Positions 1 through 5,773 of a stretch of DNA of 9,931 bases are shown in pieces. The notes below the pieces were generated by a model that was given only the letters and a program-made list of their open reading frames with translations, was not told where the DNA came from and searched no databases. How positions within the stretch are numbered: the stretch's first letter is position 1; every line of letters begins with the position of its first letter. The DNA is from UBA5972 sp002430125 (lineage in GTDB: Bacteria; Pseudomonadota; Alphaproteobacteria; Rhodobacterales; Rhodobacteraceae): NCBI GenBank assembly GCA_937892915.1, contig CALBIC010000075.1:1-9931 (forward strand), read 5' to 3'. Made by a program: the position numbers and the translations under genes.

Positions 1-166
1 TCAGGTTGTCGTGGTGGCCGATGATGCGGAGGATACTGCGGATCAGTCCTCACCGGCGGTACCCTCGCCGGATCTGGTGGTTGAGGTAGGCCAACGCTAT
101 CGCCTCACGATCCCAGCTGGGTTCGACATGGACGCTGCGGTGCATCTTCTGCGGGGGCTCGCATGA
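1..166 (+). CDS. tnpA: IS66 accessory protein TnpA, C-terminal fragment (5' end outside window)
   Basis: The frame starting at base 2 is open from the window edge and ends with TGA at 164-166, giving 54 visible residues. The tail contains an acidic/proline-rich stretch and then a segment resembling VEVGQRYRLTIPAGFD, followed by a hydrophobic end (HLLRGLA). This is typical of the C-terminus of the small IS66 TnpA/OrfA protein, whose N-terminal helix-turn-helix part would lie upstream. TnpA is needed for transposition in IS66 elements, but its biochemical role is poorly defined. Its stop codon overlaps the tnpB start (ATGA), indicating translational coupling. The identification rests on the overlap with tnpB and the sequence style. 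The fragment is too short for more. Confidence 0.8.
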   Translation, partial: QVVVVADDAEDTADQSSPAVPSPDLVVEVGQRYRLTIPAGFDMDAAVHLLRGLA

Positions 167-513
167 TTGCGTTTCCGGCGGGTGTGAAGGTCTGGATCGC
201 AGGCGGGGTCACGGACATGCGGCGGGGCATGAACACATTGGCACTACAGGTCCAGCAAGGTCTGGGACGTGATCCGCATGCCGGGGAGATCTTCTGCTTT
301 CGAGGGCGTCGCGGTGATTTGGTCAAGATTTTATGGCACGATGGTGTGGGCACGTCGCTGTATCTTAAGCGGCTTGAGGCGGGCACATTCATCTGGCCAT
401 CAAGTGGATCAGGCGAGGCTGTAGCGATTTCAGCGGCGCAATTGGGCTACCTTCTGGAGGGCATAGACTGGCGCAATCCACGCTGGACACAACGGCCTGC
501 GAAGGCAGGTTAA
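163..513 (+). CDS. tnpB: IS66 family accessory protein TnpB (Orf2)
   Basis: This 116-residue protein is a full-length IS66 TnpB (the family is about 110-120 residues). It shows the highly conserved family core: a KVWIAGGVTDMRRGMNTLA segment near residues 9-27, a DPHAGEIFCFRGRRGDLVKILWHD-like block around residues 37-60, and a LEGIDWRNP end near residues 98-107. The start at 163 is chosen because it overlaps the tnpA stop as ATGA and because the family begins with this short MI-F-P-GVKVW motif. TnpB is an accessory protein required for IS66 transposition. It is not the RNA-guided TnpB nuclease of IS200/IS605, which only shares the name. No defect is seen in the reading frame. Confidence 0.95.
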   Translation: MIAFPAGVKVWIAGGVTDMRRGMNTLALQVQQGLGRDPHAGEIFCFRGRRGDLVKILWHDGVGTSLYLKRLEAGTFIWPSSGSGEAVAISAAQLGYLLEGIDWRNPRWTQRPAKAG

Positions 514-571
514 TCTGTGTTTTTTTGTTGTTTTCATTGATCTTTTCGGCCCAATATAGTAGACGTGAGCC

Positions 572-2074
572 ATGTCAGAGACTGGTGAAATCGCAAAACT
601 ACGTACTGCCCTTGCTGCTGAGACAACGCGCGCTGATACGCAATCTGCCCGCGCTGAAGCCGCCAACAGCGAGCTTTTGCAAATCCGCGCGACGGTGAGT
701 TGCTCGGAGGCGTTGATCAAGGAACTCAAGCTTGAGATCGCCAAGCTGCGGCGCGACAAATACGGCGTATCCTCTGAACGCAGTGCGCGGTTGCTTGATC
801 AGCTTGAATTGCAGCTTGAGGAACTGGAGGCCGCCGCGACAGAAGATGTGCTGGCGGCTGAGCAGGCCGCGCCCGATGCTGACAGCACAGTGCGCAGTTT
901 CACCCGCCGCAAGCCGACCCGCAAACCCTTCCCCGACCATCTGCCGCGCGAACGGGTTGTGGTCGAGGCCCCGAGCCAATGCAATTGCTGCGGGTCAGAT
1001 CGCATCGTGAAGATGGGCGAAGATATCACCGAAACGCTGGAAGTCGTGCCGCGCCAGTGGAAGGTGATCCAGACAGTCCGGGAAAAGTTCACCTGCCGGT
1101 CATGCGAAAAGATCAGCCAACCGCCAGCACCTTTCCATGCCATTCCACGCGGTTGGGCAGGCCCCAGCCTGATCGCCATGATCGTGTTTGAAAAGTTCGG
1201 CCAGCACCAGCCGCTGAACCGCCAGGCAGAGCGCTTTACCCGTGAAGGCGTCGAGATCAGCCTGTCCACATTGGCCGATCTGATCGGCCATGCCACTGTT
1301 GCCCTGGCCCCCATCCACGCGCTGATCGAAAACCATGTTCTGTCTGCACATCGGCTGCACGGTGATGATACCACTGTCCCACTGCTCGCCCGCGGGGGCA
1401 CCAAAACAGCGCGGCTCTGGACCTATGTGCGCGACGATCGACCATTTGACGGCGGCGCACCACCAGCAGCTTTGTTTCATTTCTCTCGGGACAGGGAAAT
1501 GACCCATCCCAATAAACACCTCACCAACTGGCACGGCATTTTACAGTCCGACGCCTACAGCGGCTACAACGATCTCTACCGCCCCAACCGGCAACCAGGT
1601 CCGGTGACCAGCGCCTTGTGTTGGTCCCACGCGCGGCGAAAATTCTTCGAGCTGGCTGACATCGCAGGCAATGTCCGAAAGGGCAAACCCGCCCATGACA
1701 TCTCACCCATCGCGCTGGAAGCCGTCCAACGGATCGACGCCATCTTCGACATCGAACGTGATGTAAACGGCCTAAGCGCTGAGGACCGTCACGCCACCCG
1801 GCAAACCCTGTCGCGGCCCTTGGTTGAGGCTTTGCACGCCTGGTTCATCGAACAAAGGGCGCGGATGTCCAAACACAACCCGGTCGCCAAGGCGATCGCG
1901 TACATGATCGGCAAAGCAGGCCGCTGGGAAGCCTTCACCGCCTTTCTCGACGACGGGCGCATCTGCCTGACGAACAATGCAGCCGAACGCGCACTGCGTG
2001 GCGTGGCCCTGGGCCGAAAAAGCTGGCTCTTCGCAGGATCAGAGCGAGGCGGTGAACTTGCAGCCTTCATGTAA
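572..2074 (+). pseudogene. tnpC: IS66 transposase TnpC, interrupted by an in-frame ochre codon near the C-terminus
   Basis: The frame encodes the DDE transposase of the IS66 family. In order it shows a leucine-rich coiled coil (about residues 30-95), a basic linker, a zinc finger with CxxC pairs at about residues 137-140 and 175-178, and the catalytic core. Likely acidic residues are the D of HGDDTTVP (about 265-266), the D of LQSDAYSGY (about 326) and the E of NNAAERALR (about 471). Translation stops at TAA 2072-2074 after the motif GGELAAFM. In intact family members a tyrosine codon (MYTLI...) is expected here. The same frame continues without another stop through a DPQAWLADVL..LP and ELLPWNW tail to TAG at 2225-2227, so the intact product would be 551 residues. 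The catalytic core is retained, and residual activity cannot be excluded. No strong ribosome-binding site precedes the start. Confidence 0.9.
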
Positions 2075-2227
2075 ACATTGATCATCACGGTAAAAATGAA
2101 CGACATCGATCCACAAGCTTGGCTCGCCGACGTTCTAAAACGACTGCCCGATATGCCCGTCTCGCGCGTGCGCGAGCTGCTACCGTGGAACTGGAAAACC
2201 GCAGCGGCAAACGTCAAGACCGCATAG
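2075..2227 (+). pseudogene. tnpC: Severed C-terminal tail of TnpC (in frame after the TAA)
   Basis: These 50 codons are in the same frame as tnpC and encode the conserved C-terminal tail of IS66 transposases, recognisable by DPQAWLADVLKRLPDMP and RELLPWNWK, ending at TAG. The only thing separating it from the main frame is the TAA at 2072-2074; a single base change of TAA to TAC or TAT would restore the family's tyrosine. No ribosome-binding site or other evidence supports separate translation, although an ATG exists at 2096. I treat it as the detached 3' end of the transposase gene. Confidence 0.88.
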
Positions 2228-2251
2228 CCGCGGTCCACGCCGGATGCTTAC
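2228..2251 (-). repeat. IS66 right terminal inverted repeat (IRR)
   Basis: Read on the minus strand, this end starts GTAAGCATCCGGCGTGGACC. The GTAA opening and GTAAGC-rich start match IS66-family termini, and it lies just after the tnpC tail stop. The inner limit is approximate because the left repeat needed for alignment is outside the window. Confidence 0.75.
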
Positions 2252-2482
2252 GATTGGGGTGAATAAACTCAAGCGGCAATGATGTTGTCCCGGCGGGTTT
2301 CGAATTGCAGGATGAAACGGGTGGAAAGTTACCCGCTGCCGCATCGGGCTTTGACGAGCATTGCAGCACCTTTTGGCGGTGGGGTCAGCTTTACGCGACA
2401 CCATGCTTTTCGCGCTGGTCCGTCGGCATTTCCAGTATGTGGCAGCGCCCGACAGCAGTTTTTAGTCTTTGAACGCGGCGGA
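2252..2482. other. Gene-free stretch between IS66 and the kinase gene; possible remnant of an IS21-like end
   Basis: No open frame here resembles a known protein; the long plus-strand frame starting at 2279 is mostly antisense to the kinase. The minus strand from about 2402 reads TGTCGCGTAAAGCTGACCCC, which starts with TGT as IS21-family ends do. A second related string, GTAACTTTCCACCCG, lies further inward on the same strand near 2317-2331, reminiscent of the repeated binding sites near IS21 ends. If this is right, bases about 2252-2402 are the tip of an older element split by IS66, and 2403-2482 is ordinary DNA downstream of the kinase. This is a tentative reading from memory of IS termini. 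Confidence 0.35.
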
Positions 2483-3895
2483 TCATGCGGTCGGCAAGGT
2501 TATCGTCACACACAAGCCCGGCGCGTTGTCGCCAAGTGTCATTGTACCGCCGTGGCGGCGGATGATGGCGGCGGTCAGGCTGAGGCCAAGGCCGCTGCCT
2601 TCGGTGTTGCGGCTTTCCTCCAGCCGGTAAAAACGGCGCAGGACTTTATCACGTTCGGCTTCGGGAATGCCGGGGCCGGTGTCACATATTTTGATGGTCG
2701 CGATGCCGGAATTCCCGGTTACCGACATGGCGATTTGAGCAGGCGCAGGGCAGTGGCGCATGGCGTTTTCAACAAGATTAACAATGGCCTGGGCCAGCAT
2801 CTCGCGGTCGCCGTCTACAGTGATCGGGGTGTTGGGGCAGGCGGCGGTCAGGGCATGGCCCATTTCCTCGGCGACCGGGGACAGCATTTCGTGGATCGTG
2901 GAACAGAGTTGTGACAGATCGACGGGTGCAAGCGCGACCTGATCGTTGCCGCCTTCGATCTGCGCGATCCGAAGAACAGCGTTAAAGGTGCTCACGATGG
3001 CGTCAATCTCGGCCTCGGCCAGTTCCAGATCTTGGGCGGCATCCGGCGGCAAATCGGAGCGGCTCAGCAAGGGTTCGATGCGGGTTTTCAGGCGGGTCAG
3101 CGGGGTGCGCAGATCATGTGCCACGTCGTTGCTGACATGCCTGAGGCTGTCCATCGTCAGGGAAAGCTGATCCAGCATCCGGTTGATCGCGGCGGCGACC
3201 CGGCCAATATCGTCACCCGGATCAGTGCGCGAAACATAACGCGCCGACAGATCGCCTTTGGCAACCCGGTCAAGAACACGGTTAAGGGCTGTGATGCGGT
3301 TCTCGCTGCGCCGCGCCAGCACCACGGCCAATATAATCGACAGGATCAGCGCGGCTCCCAAACCAAGCGAGGCAGATCGCACCAGCAGGTTGCGGGTGTT
3401 GGTGATCCAGCGCATGTCGCGGGCGGTGATGATCCAGCCGGACGGAATTTCGATGCCGTAAGCAAGGAATGTGGTTGTCTCGTCATTGAGGGATTTGCCG
3501 GGCAGGGCGATGTCGCGGTCAAGGACCAGTTCGGCTGAACCGGTAAAGGGCTGTTTGATGTTGAAATTGCCGAACACGATGGTCTGGTTCTTATCAACAT
3601 AAAGATAAAGGTTTGAAAAATCCCGCGTTGTGGCGGCGTTTGAGGCGATTTGTGATTTCAGTTCGGTCAGGCCTGCCAGCTGATAGGTGATCGCCAGATT
3701 TTCGGCCATTTGCCGCGCGTCAGCGTCAAGGCGCGCATAAAGGCTGCGCGACAACAGCAAAATCGCCACAGCCCCGGCCAGCAGGGTGGCCGCCGTGAAA
3801 ATCAGGGAAACCGTTATCGCCTGTCGCATCAGGGCCGAGGCCGCAACGGTGCGGATCGGGCTTAACCGGTCGCCTGATTTTGGCCCGTTGGTCAT
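2483..3895 (-). CDS. Membrane sensor histidine kinase of a two-component system
   Basis: The 470-residue protein has the classic layout: a short cytoplasmic tail, a first membrane helix (about 26-49), a periplasmic sensor region of about 120 residues with no recognised domain, a second helix (about 170-193), HAMP (about 194-246), a HisKA dimerisation domain with phospho-accepting His260 in AHDLRTPL, and an ATPase domain. ATPase motifs seen are the N-box around 373-377 (NLVEN), G1 at 405-410 (DTGPGI), the F-box region RRFYRLEESR and G2 at 433-438 (GSGLGL). All key residues are present, so it should be active. The start overlaps the stop of the upstream regulator gene by ATGA, with no separate Shine-Dalgarno, which suggests coupled translation. 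The signal it senses cannot be read from the sequence. The gene is intact, although an insertion sequence lies about 230 bases past its stop. Confidence 0.95.
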   Translation of the reverse strand: MTNGPKSGDRLSPIRTVAASALMRQAITVSLIFTAATLLAGAVAILLLSRSLYARLDADARQMAENLAITYQLAGLTELKSQIASNAATTRDFSNLYLYVDKNQTIVFGNFNIKQPFTGSAELVLDRDIALPGKSLNDETTTFLAYGIEIPSGWIITARDMRWITNTRNLLVRSASLGLGAALILSIILAVVLARRSENRITALNRVLDRVAKGDLSARYVSRTDPGDDIGRVAAAINRMLDQLSLTMDSLRHVSNDVAHDLRTPLTRLKTRIEPLLSRSDLPPDAAQDLELAEAEIDAIVSTFNAVLRIAQIEGGNDQVALAPVDLSQLCSTIHEMLSPVAEEMGHALTAACPNTPITVDGDREMLAQAIVNLVENAMRHCPAPAQIAMSVTGNSGIATIKICDTGPGIPEAERDKVLRRFYRLEESRNTEGSGLGLSLTAAIIRRHGGTMTLGDNAPGLCVTITLPTA

Positions 3896-4563
3896 GGTTT
3901 CAGCGTATACCCAGCACCGCGTATGGTGTGCAAAAGCGGGCGGTCAAAGGGTTTGTCGATCTTGGCGCGCAGGCGGCTGATATGGGTTTCAACGACGCTG
4001 GTGTTGGGGTCAAAGTGAAAATCCCACACTGCTTCCAGCAACATGGTGCGGGTCTGCACGCGCCCGGTGCGGCGCATCAGATGTTCCAGCAACAGGAATT
4101 CACGCGGCTGCAGGTCAATTGTCACGCCGGCGCGGTTAACCGTACGCCGGACAAGATCAAGCACGAGATCGGCAACCTTTAGAACGGTTTCCTCGGACTT
4201 TAGGGCGGGCCTGCGGGCAAGCGCCTGCACGCGGGCCGACAGTTCGGCAAAAGCGAAGGGTTTCACCAGATAGTCGTCGGCCCCGGCCTTTAACCCTTCG
4301 ACCCGCGCATCGACGCCATCAAGCGCTGTCAGGAAGATCGCGGGTGCGTCGATCTTGGCAGCGCGCAAGGCCTTTAGCAGGGAAAGACCGTCAAGTTCAG
4401 GCATCATTCTGTCGATGATGAACAGGTCATAGGGCTGGATCGTTGCGCGCACCAAAGCATCGCGACCATTGGCGACATGATCGACACTGTGCCCCTCGCT
4501 GTTCAGCGATTTGCGGATGTATTCGGCGGTTTCGCCATCGTCTTCGGCCAGGAGAATCTTCAT
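3892..4563 (-). CDS. OmpR/PhoB-family response regulator
   Basis: This 223-residue protein has an N-terminal receiver domain (about 1-115) and a C-terminal winged-helix DNA-binding domain (about 128-221). Receiver residues are all present: acidic pocket E7/D8/D9, phospho-accepting Asp51 in IIDRMMPELDG, Thr79 in FLTALD, and Lys101 in VKPF. The C-terminal part has the family pattern LQPREFLLLEHLMRR, then VVETHISRLRAKID and the wing HTIRGAGYTLKP. It should be phosphorylated by the kinase encoded directly downstream, which overlaps it by four bases, and then bind DNA as a dimer. Upstream there is only a weak ribosome-binding site. The 5' region is shared with a divergently read membrane-protein gene, so it may control both directions. 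The receiver and effector are clearly of the QseB/CopR-like group, but a specific orthologue cannot be named. Confidence 0.95.
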   Translation of the reverse strand: MKILLAEDDGETAEYIRKSLNSEGHSVDHVANGRDALVRATIQPYDLFIIDRMMPELDGLSLLKALRAAKIDAPAIFLTALDGVDARVEGLKAGADDYLVKPFAFAELSARVQALARRPALKSEETVLKVADLVLDLVRRTVNRAGVTIDLQPREFLLLEHLMRRTGRVQTRTMLLEAVWDFHFDPNTSVVETHISRLRAKIDKPFDRPLLHTIRGAGYTLKP

Positions 4564-4680
4564 TGCATTGCTTTAGCACGCTGTTGGGTGTCTGGCAAAA
4601 ATAGGTGAGTATTTAGAAATACCTGTACGGCGTACCGTCGCACCCCTAAAAAGGCGTAATCTAACAAAAGGCCGATGCCG
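4564..4680. promoter_or_regulatory. Divergent intergenic region between the two-component operon and the membrane-protein operon
   Basis: About 111-117 bases separate two divergently read genes, so both promoters must lie here or within the genes. The region is locally A+T-richer than its surroundings. It contains the perfect inverted repeat GTATTT-AG-AAATAC (4609-4622) and a second shorter one, ACGG-CGTA-CCGT (4627-4638). I could not assign convincing -35/-10 boxes. A regulator site is plausible but not shown. Confidence 0.5.
4609..4622. repeat. Perfect 6+6 inverted repeat, candidate operator
   Basis: The sequence GTATTTAGAAATAC is a perfect 6-bp inverted repeat around a 2-bp centre, midway between the divergent starts at 4563 and 4675/4681. 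Such a palindrome fits a dimeric repressor or activator site. OmpR-family regulators more often bind direct repeats, so the binding protein, if any, is unknown. Confidence 0.4.
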
Positions 4681-5430
4681 ATGCCTGTGGAATTCTGGAC
4701 TGTTGCTGCCCCTGCCATTTTGGCGGCGTTTCTGGCCTCGGTGGTTGAGGTGGTCGAGGCGTTTACCATTGTTCTGGCGGTTGGAACAACGCGCGGTTGG
4801 CGTCCGGCGATTTTGGGCACTTTGGCAGCTTTGGCGGTTTTGGCGCTGATTGTGCTGATACTCGGGCCGGTACTGAATCGGGTTCCGATCCATCTGTTGC
4901 AAGTGTTTGTCGGCGTTTTGCTGCTGTTGTTTGGTCTGGGCTGGCTGCGCAAAGCCGTTTTGCGGCATGCCGGGGTTTTGCCGATGCATGACGAGGACGC
5001 GGCTTATGCTGCGGAAACCGCGGCGCTGGGTAAAAGCGGCATCAATGACCCTTTGCAATGGATTGCCGGCATTGCGGCGTTTAAGGCGGTGCTGCTTGAA
5101 GGGTTGGAAGTTGCGTTTATCGTGATCGCGGTTGGCGCCGGGCGGGGGTTGTTGCTGGAAGCCTCAATCGGCGCGTTGGTCGCGTGTTTGCTGGTGCTGG
5201 CCGTGGGCTTGTTCGTGCATCGACCGCTGTCGAAAATCCCGGAAAACACGCTGAAATTCGGTGTCGGCGTGATGCTGTCAGCTTTCGGGGTCTTTTGGAC
5301 AGGCGAGGGGCTTGGGGCTGAATGGCCAGCGGGTGATCTGACCTTGTTGCCATTGGCCGGGGTGTTTTTGCTGGCTGGGCTTGTCGGGGCGCGACTTGCG
5401 CGATCAGCCTATGAAAGGGCGGCGGTATGA
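4675..5430 (+). CDS. Polytopic membrane protein with internal duplication (COG4280-type, FTR1-like permease candidate)
   Basis: The product of up to 251 residues is strongly hydrophobic, with about six to seven membrane helices. It is built from two homologous halves: about residues 19-90 align with about 136-208, including VEVVEAFTIVLAVG against LEGLEVAFIVIAVG and FVGVLLLLFG against FGVGVMLSAFG. Each half has a pair of glutamates three residues apart in a helix (E25/E28 and E142/E145), and the second, LLEGLE, resembles the REGLE motif of FTR1 iron permeases. The halves are joined by a polar linker (about 98-128) with MHDEDAAYAAE. A cation-transport role is a guess from these motifs; I recall similar proteins as uncharacterised COG4280 members. 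The start at 4681 (249 residues) may be the true one, since AAAAGG at 4666-4671 lies 9 bases before it but only 3 before 4675. The gene ends in an ATGA overlap with the next one. Confidence 0.85.
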   Translation: MPMPVEFWTVAAPAILAAFLASVVEVVEAFTIVLAVGTTRGWRPAILGTLAALAVLALIVLILGPVLNRVPIHLLQVFVGVLLLLFGLGWLRKAVLRHAGVLPMHDEDAAYAAETAALGKSGINDPLQWIAGIAAFKAVLLEGLEVAFIVIAVGAGRGLLLEASIGALVACLLVLAVGLFVHRPLSKIPENTLKFGVGVMLSAFGVFWTGEGLGAEWPAGDLTLLPLAGVFLLAGLVGARLARSAYERAAV

Positions 5431-5645
5431 CGATCTTTTGGGACGTATTGAAAGAACTGTTCAAGATGTTTGTCGCCGATTTTCGCCTGACCTTGGCGAC
5501 ACTAAGCGGCGTTCTGATCGTCGGGCTTTTGCTGCGGGGCGATCTGATTTCGCCTGGGATTGCCTCGGCGCTTTTGCTGGTTGTGTGCCTGATCGTGCTG
5601 TTTGAAGCCGTGCTGCGCGAGGCCCGCCTGCGCCGGAAAAAATAG
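5427..5645 (+). CDS. Small two-helix membrane protein
   Basis: This 72-residue protein starts inside the stop of the preceding gene (ATGA), so the two are almost certainly co-translated. It has an amphipathic N-terminus (DVLKELFKMFVADFR), two hydrophobic helices (about 21-37 and 44-60) separated by a short RGDLISPG turn, and a strongly basic end (LREARLRRKK) expected to stay in the cytoplasm. I do not recognise a family. Position and coupling suggest it works with the duplicated membrane protein, for example as a small subunit or assembly partner, but nothing in the sequence fixes a function. Shadow frames over the same bases are less plausible because this frame alone has the membrane-protein pattern. 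Confidence 0.8.
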   Translation: MTIFWDVLKELFKMFVADFRLTLATLSGVLIVGLLLRGDLISPGIASALLLVVCLIVLFEAVLREARLRRKK

Positions 5646-5773
5646 CGCAACAGGGCCGTACTTTACCAATCTGTAAGAACGCGGAGACGTGGCCACAAGG
5701 AGAGGGGCCTAATTTCCTTGCAAGTCCGCGACAGGATGCGGCGCAGGATATTACTCTGAAGGAGAGAACTTCG
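5646..5773 (+). promoter_or_regulatory. Leader region of degP with strong ribosome-binding site
   Basis: These 128 noncoding bases precede degP. AAGGAG at 5759-5764 lies 9 bases before the ATG and is the best Shine-Dalgarno in the window. Upstream lies TTTAC-CAATCT-GTAAG (5662-5676), a loose inverted TTAC/GTAA pair that could be a regulator site, and a CAAGGA/TCCTTG pair (5696-5701 and 5715-5720) able to form a small hairpin in the leader. No promoter boxes could be assigned with confidence. Confidence 0.45.

Larger units (their letters stand above)
1..2251 (+). mobile_element. IS66-family insertion sequence, right-hand part (left end outside window)
   Basis: Three consecutive plus-strand frames match the tnpA-tnpB-tnpC order of the IS66 family, and the stretch ends in a sequence that reads GTAAGC from the outside inward, matching the GTAA-type ends of this family. 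TnpA and TnpB overlap by ATGA, and tnpC follows after 58 bases. The left terminus and most of tnpA are missing from the window, so the element's length and target duplication cannot be measured. The eight bases immediately outside the right end are GATTGGGG (2252-2259), the candidate target-site copy, since IS66 elements usually duplicate 8 bp. The tnpC reading frame is interrupted, so this copy may not move on its own. Confidence 0.93.

Noticed and set aside
163..513. TnpB as an RNA-guided nuclease of the IS200/IS605 or Cas12 ancestor type
   Set aside because: The shared name is misleading. This is the small IS66 accessory protein of 116 residues with no RuvC motifs.
514..571. T-rich spacer between tnpB and tnpC as a programmed frameshift or terminator site
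   Set aside because: The T-run has no preceding stem, and the tnpC start gives a complete N-terminus, so no frameshift is needed.
799..1404. Minus-strand open frame of 201 codons inside tnpC
   Set aside because: It is a shadow of the transposase frame, whose zinc finger and catalytic motifs are clear.
2279..2914. Plus-strand open frame of 211 codons
   Set aside because: Most of it is antisense to the ATPase domain of the histidine kinase; the remaining 5' part shows no known motif.
5662..5676. TTTAC-N6-GTAAG before degP as a CpxR-type box
   Set aside because: CpxR boxes are direct GTAAA repeats with 5-base spacing; here the arms are inverted with 6-base spacing, so the match is too loose to call.
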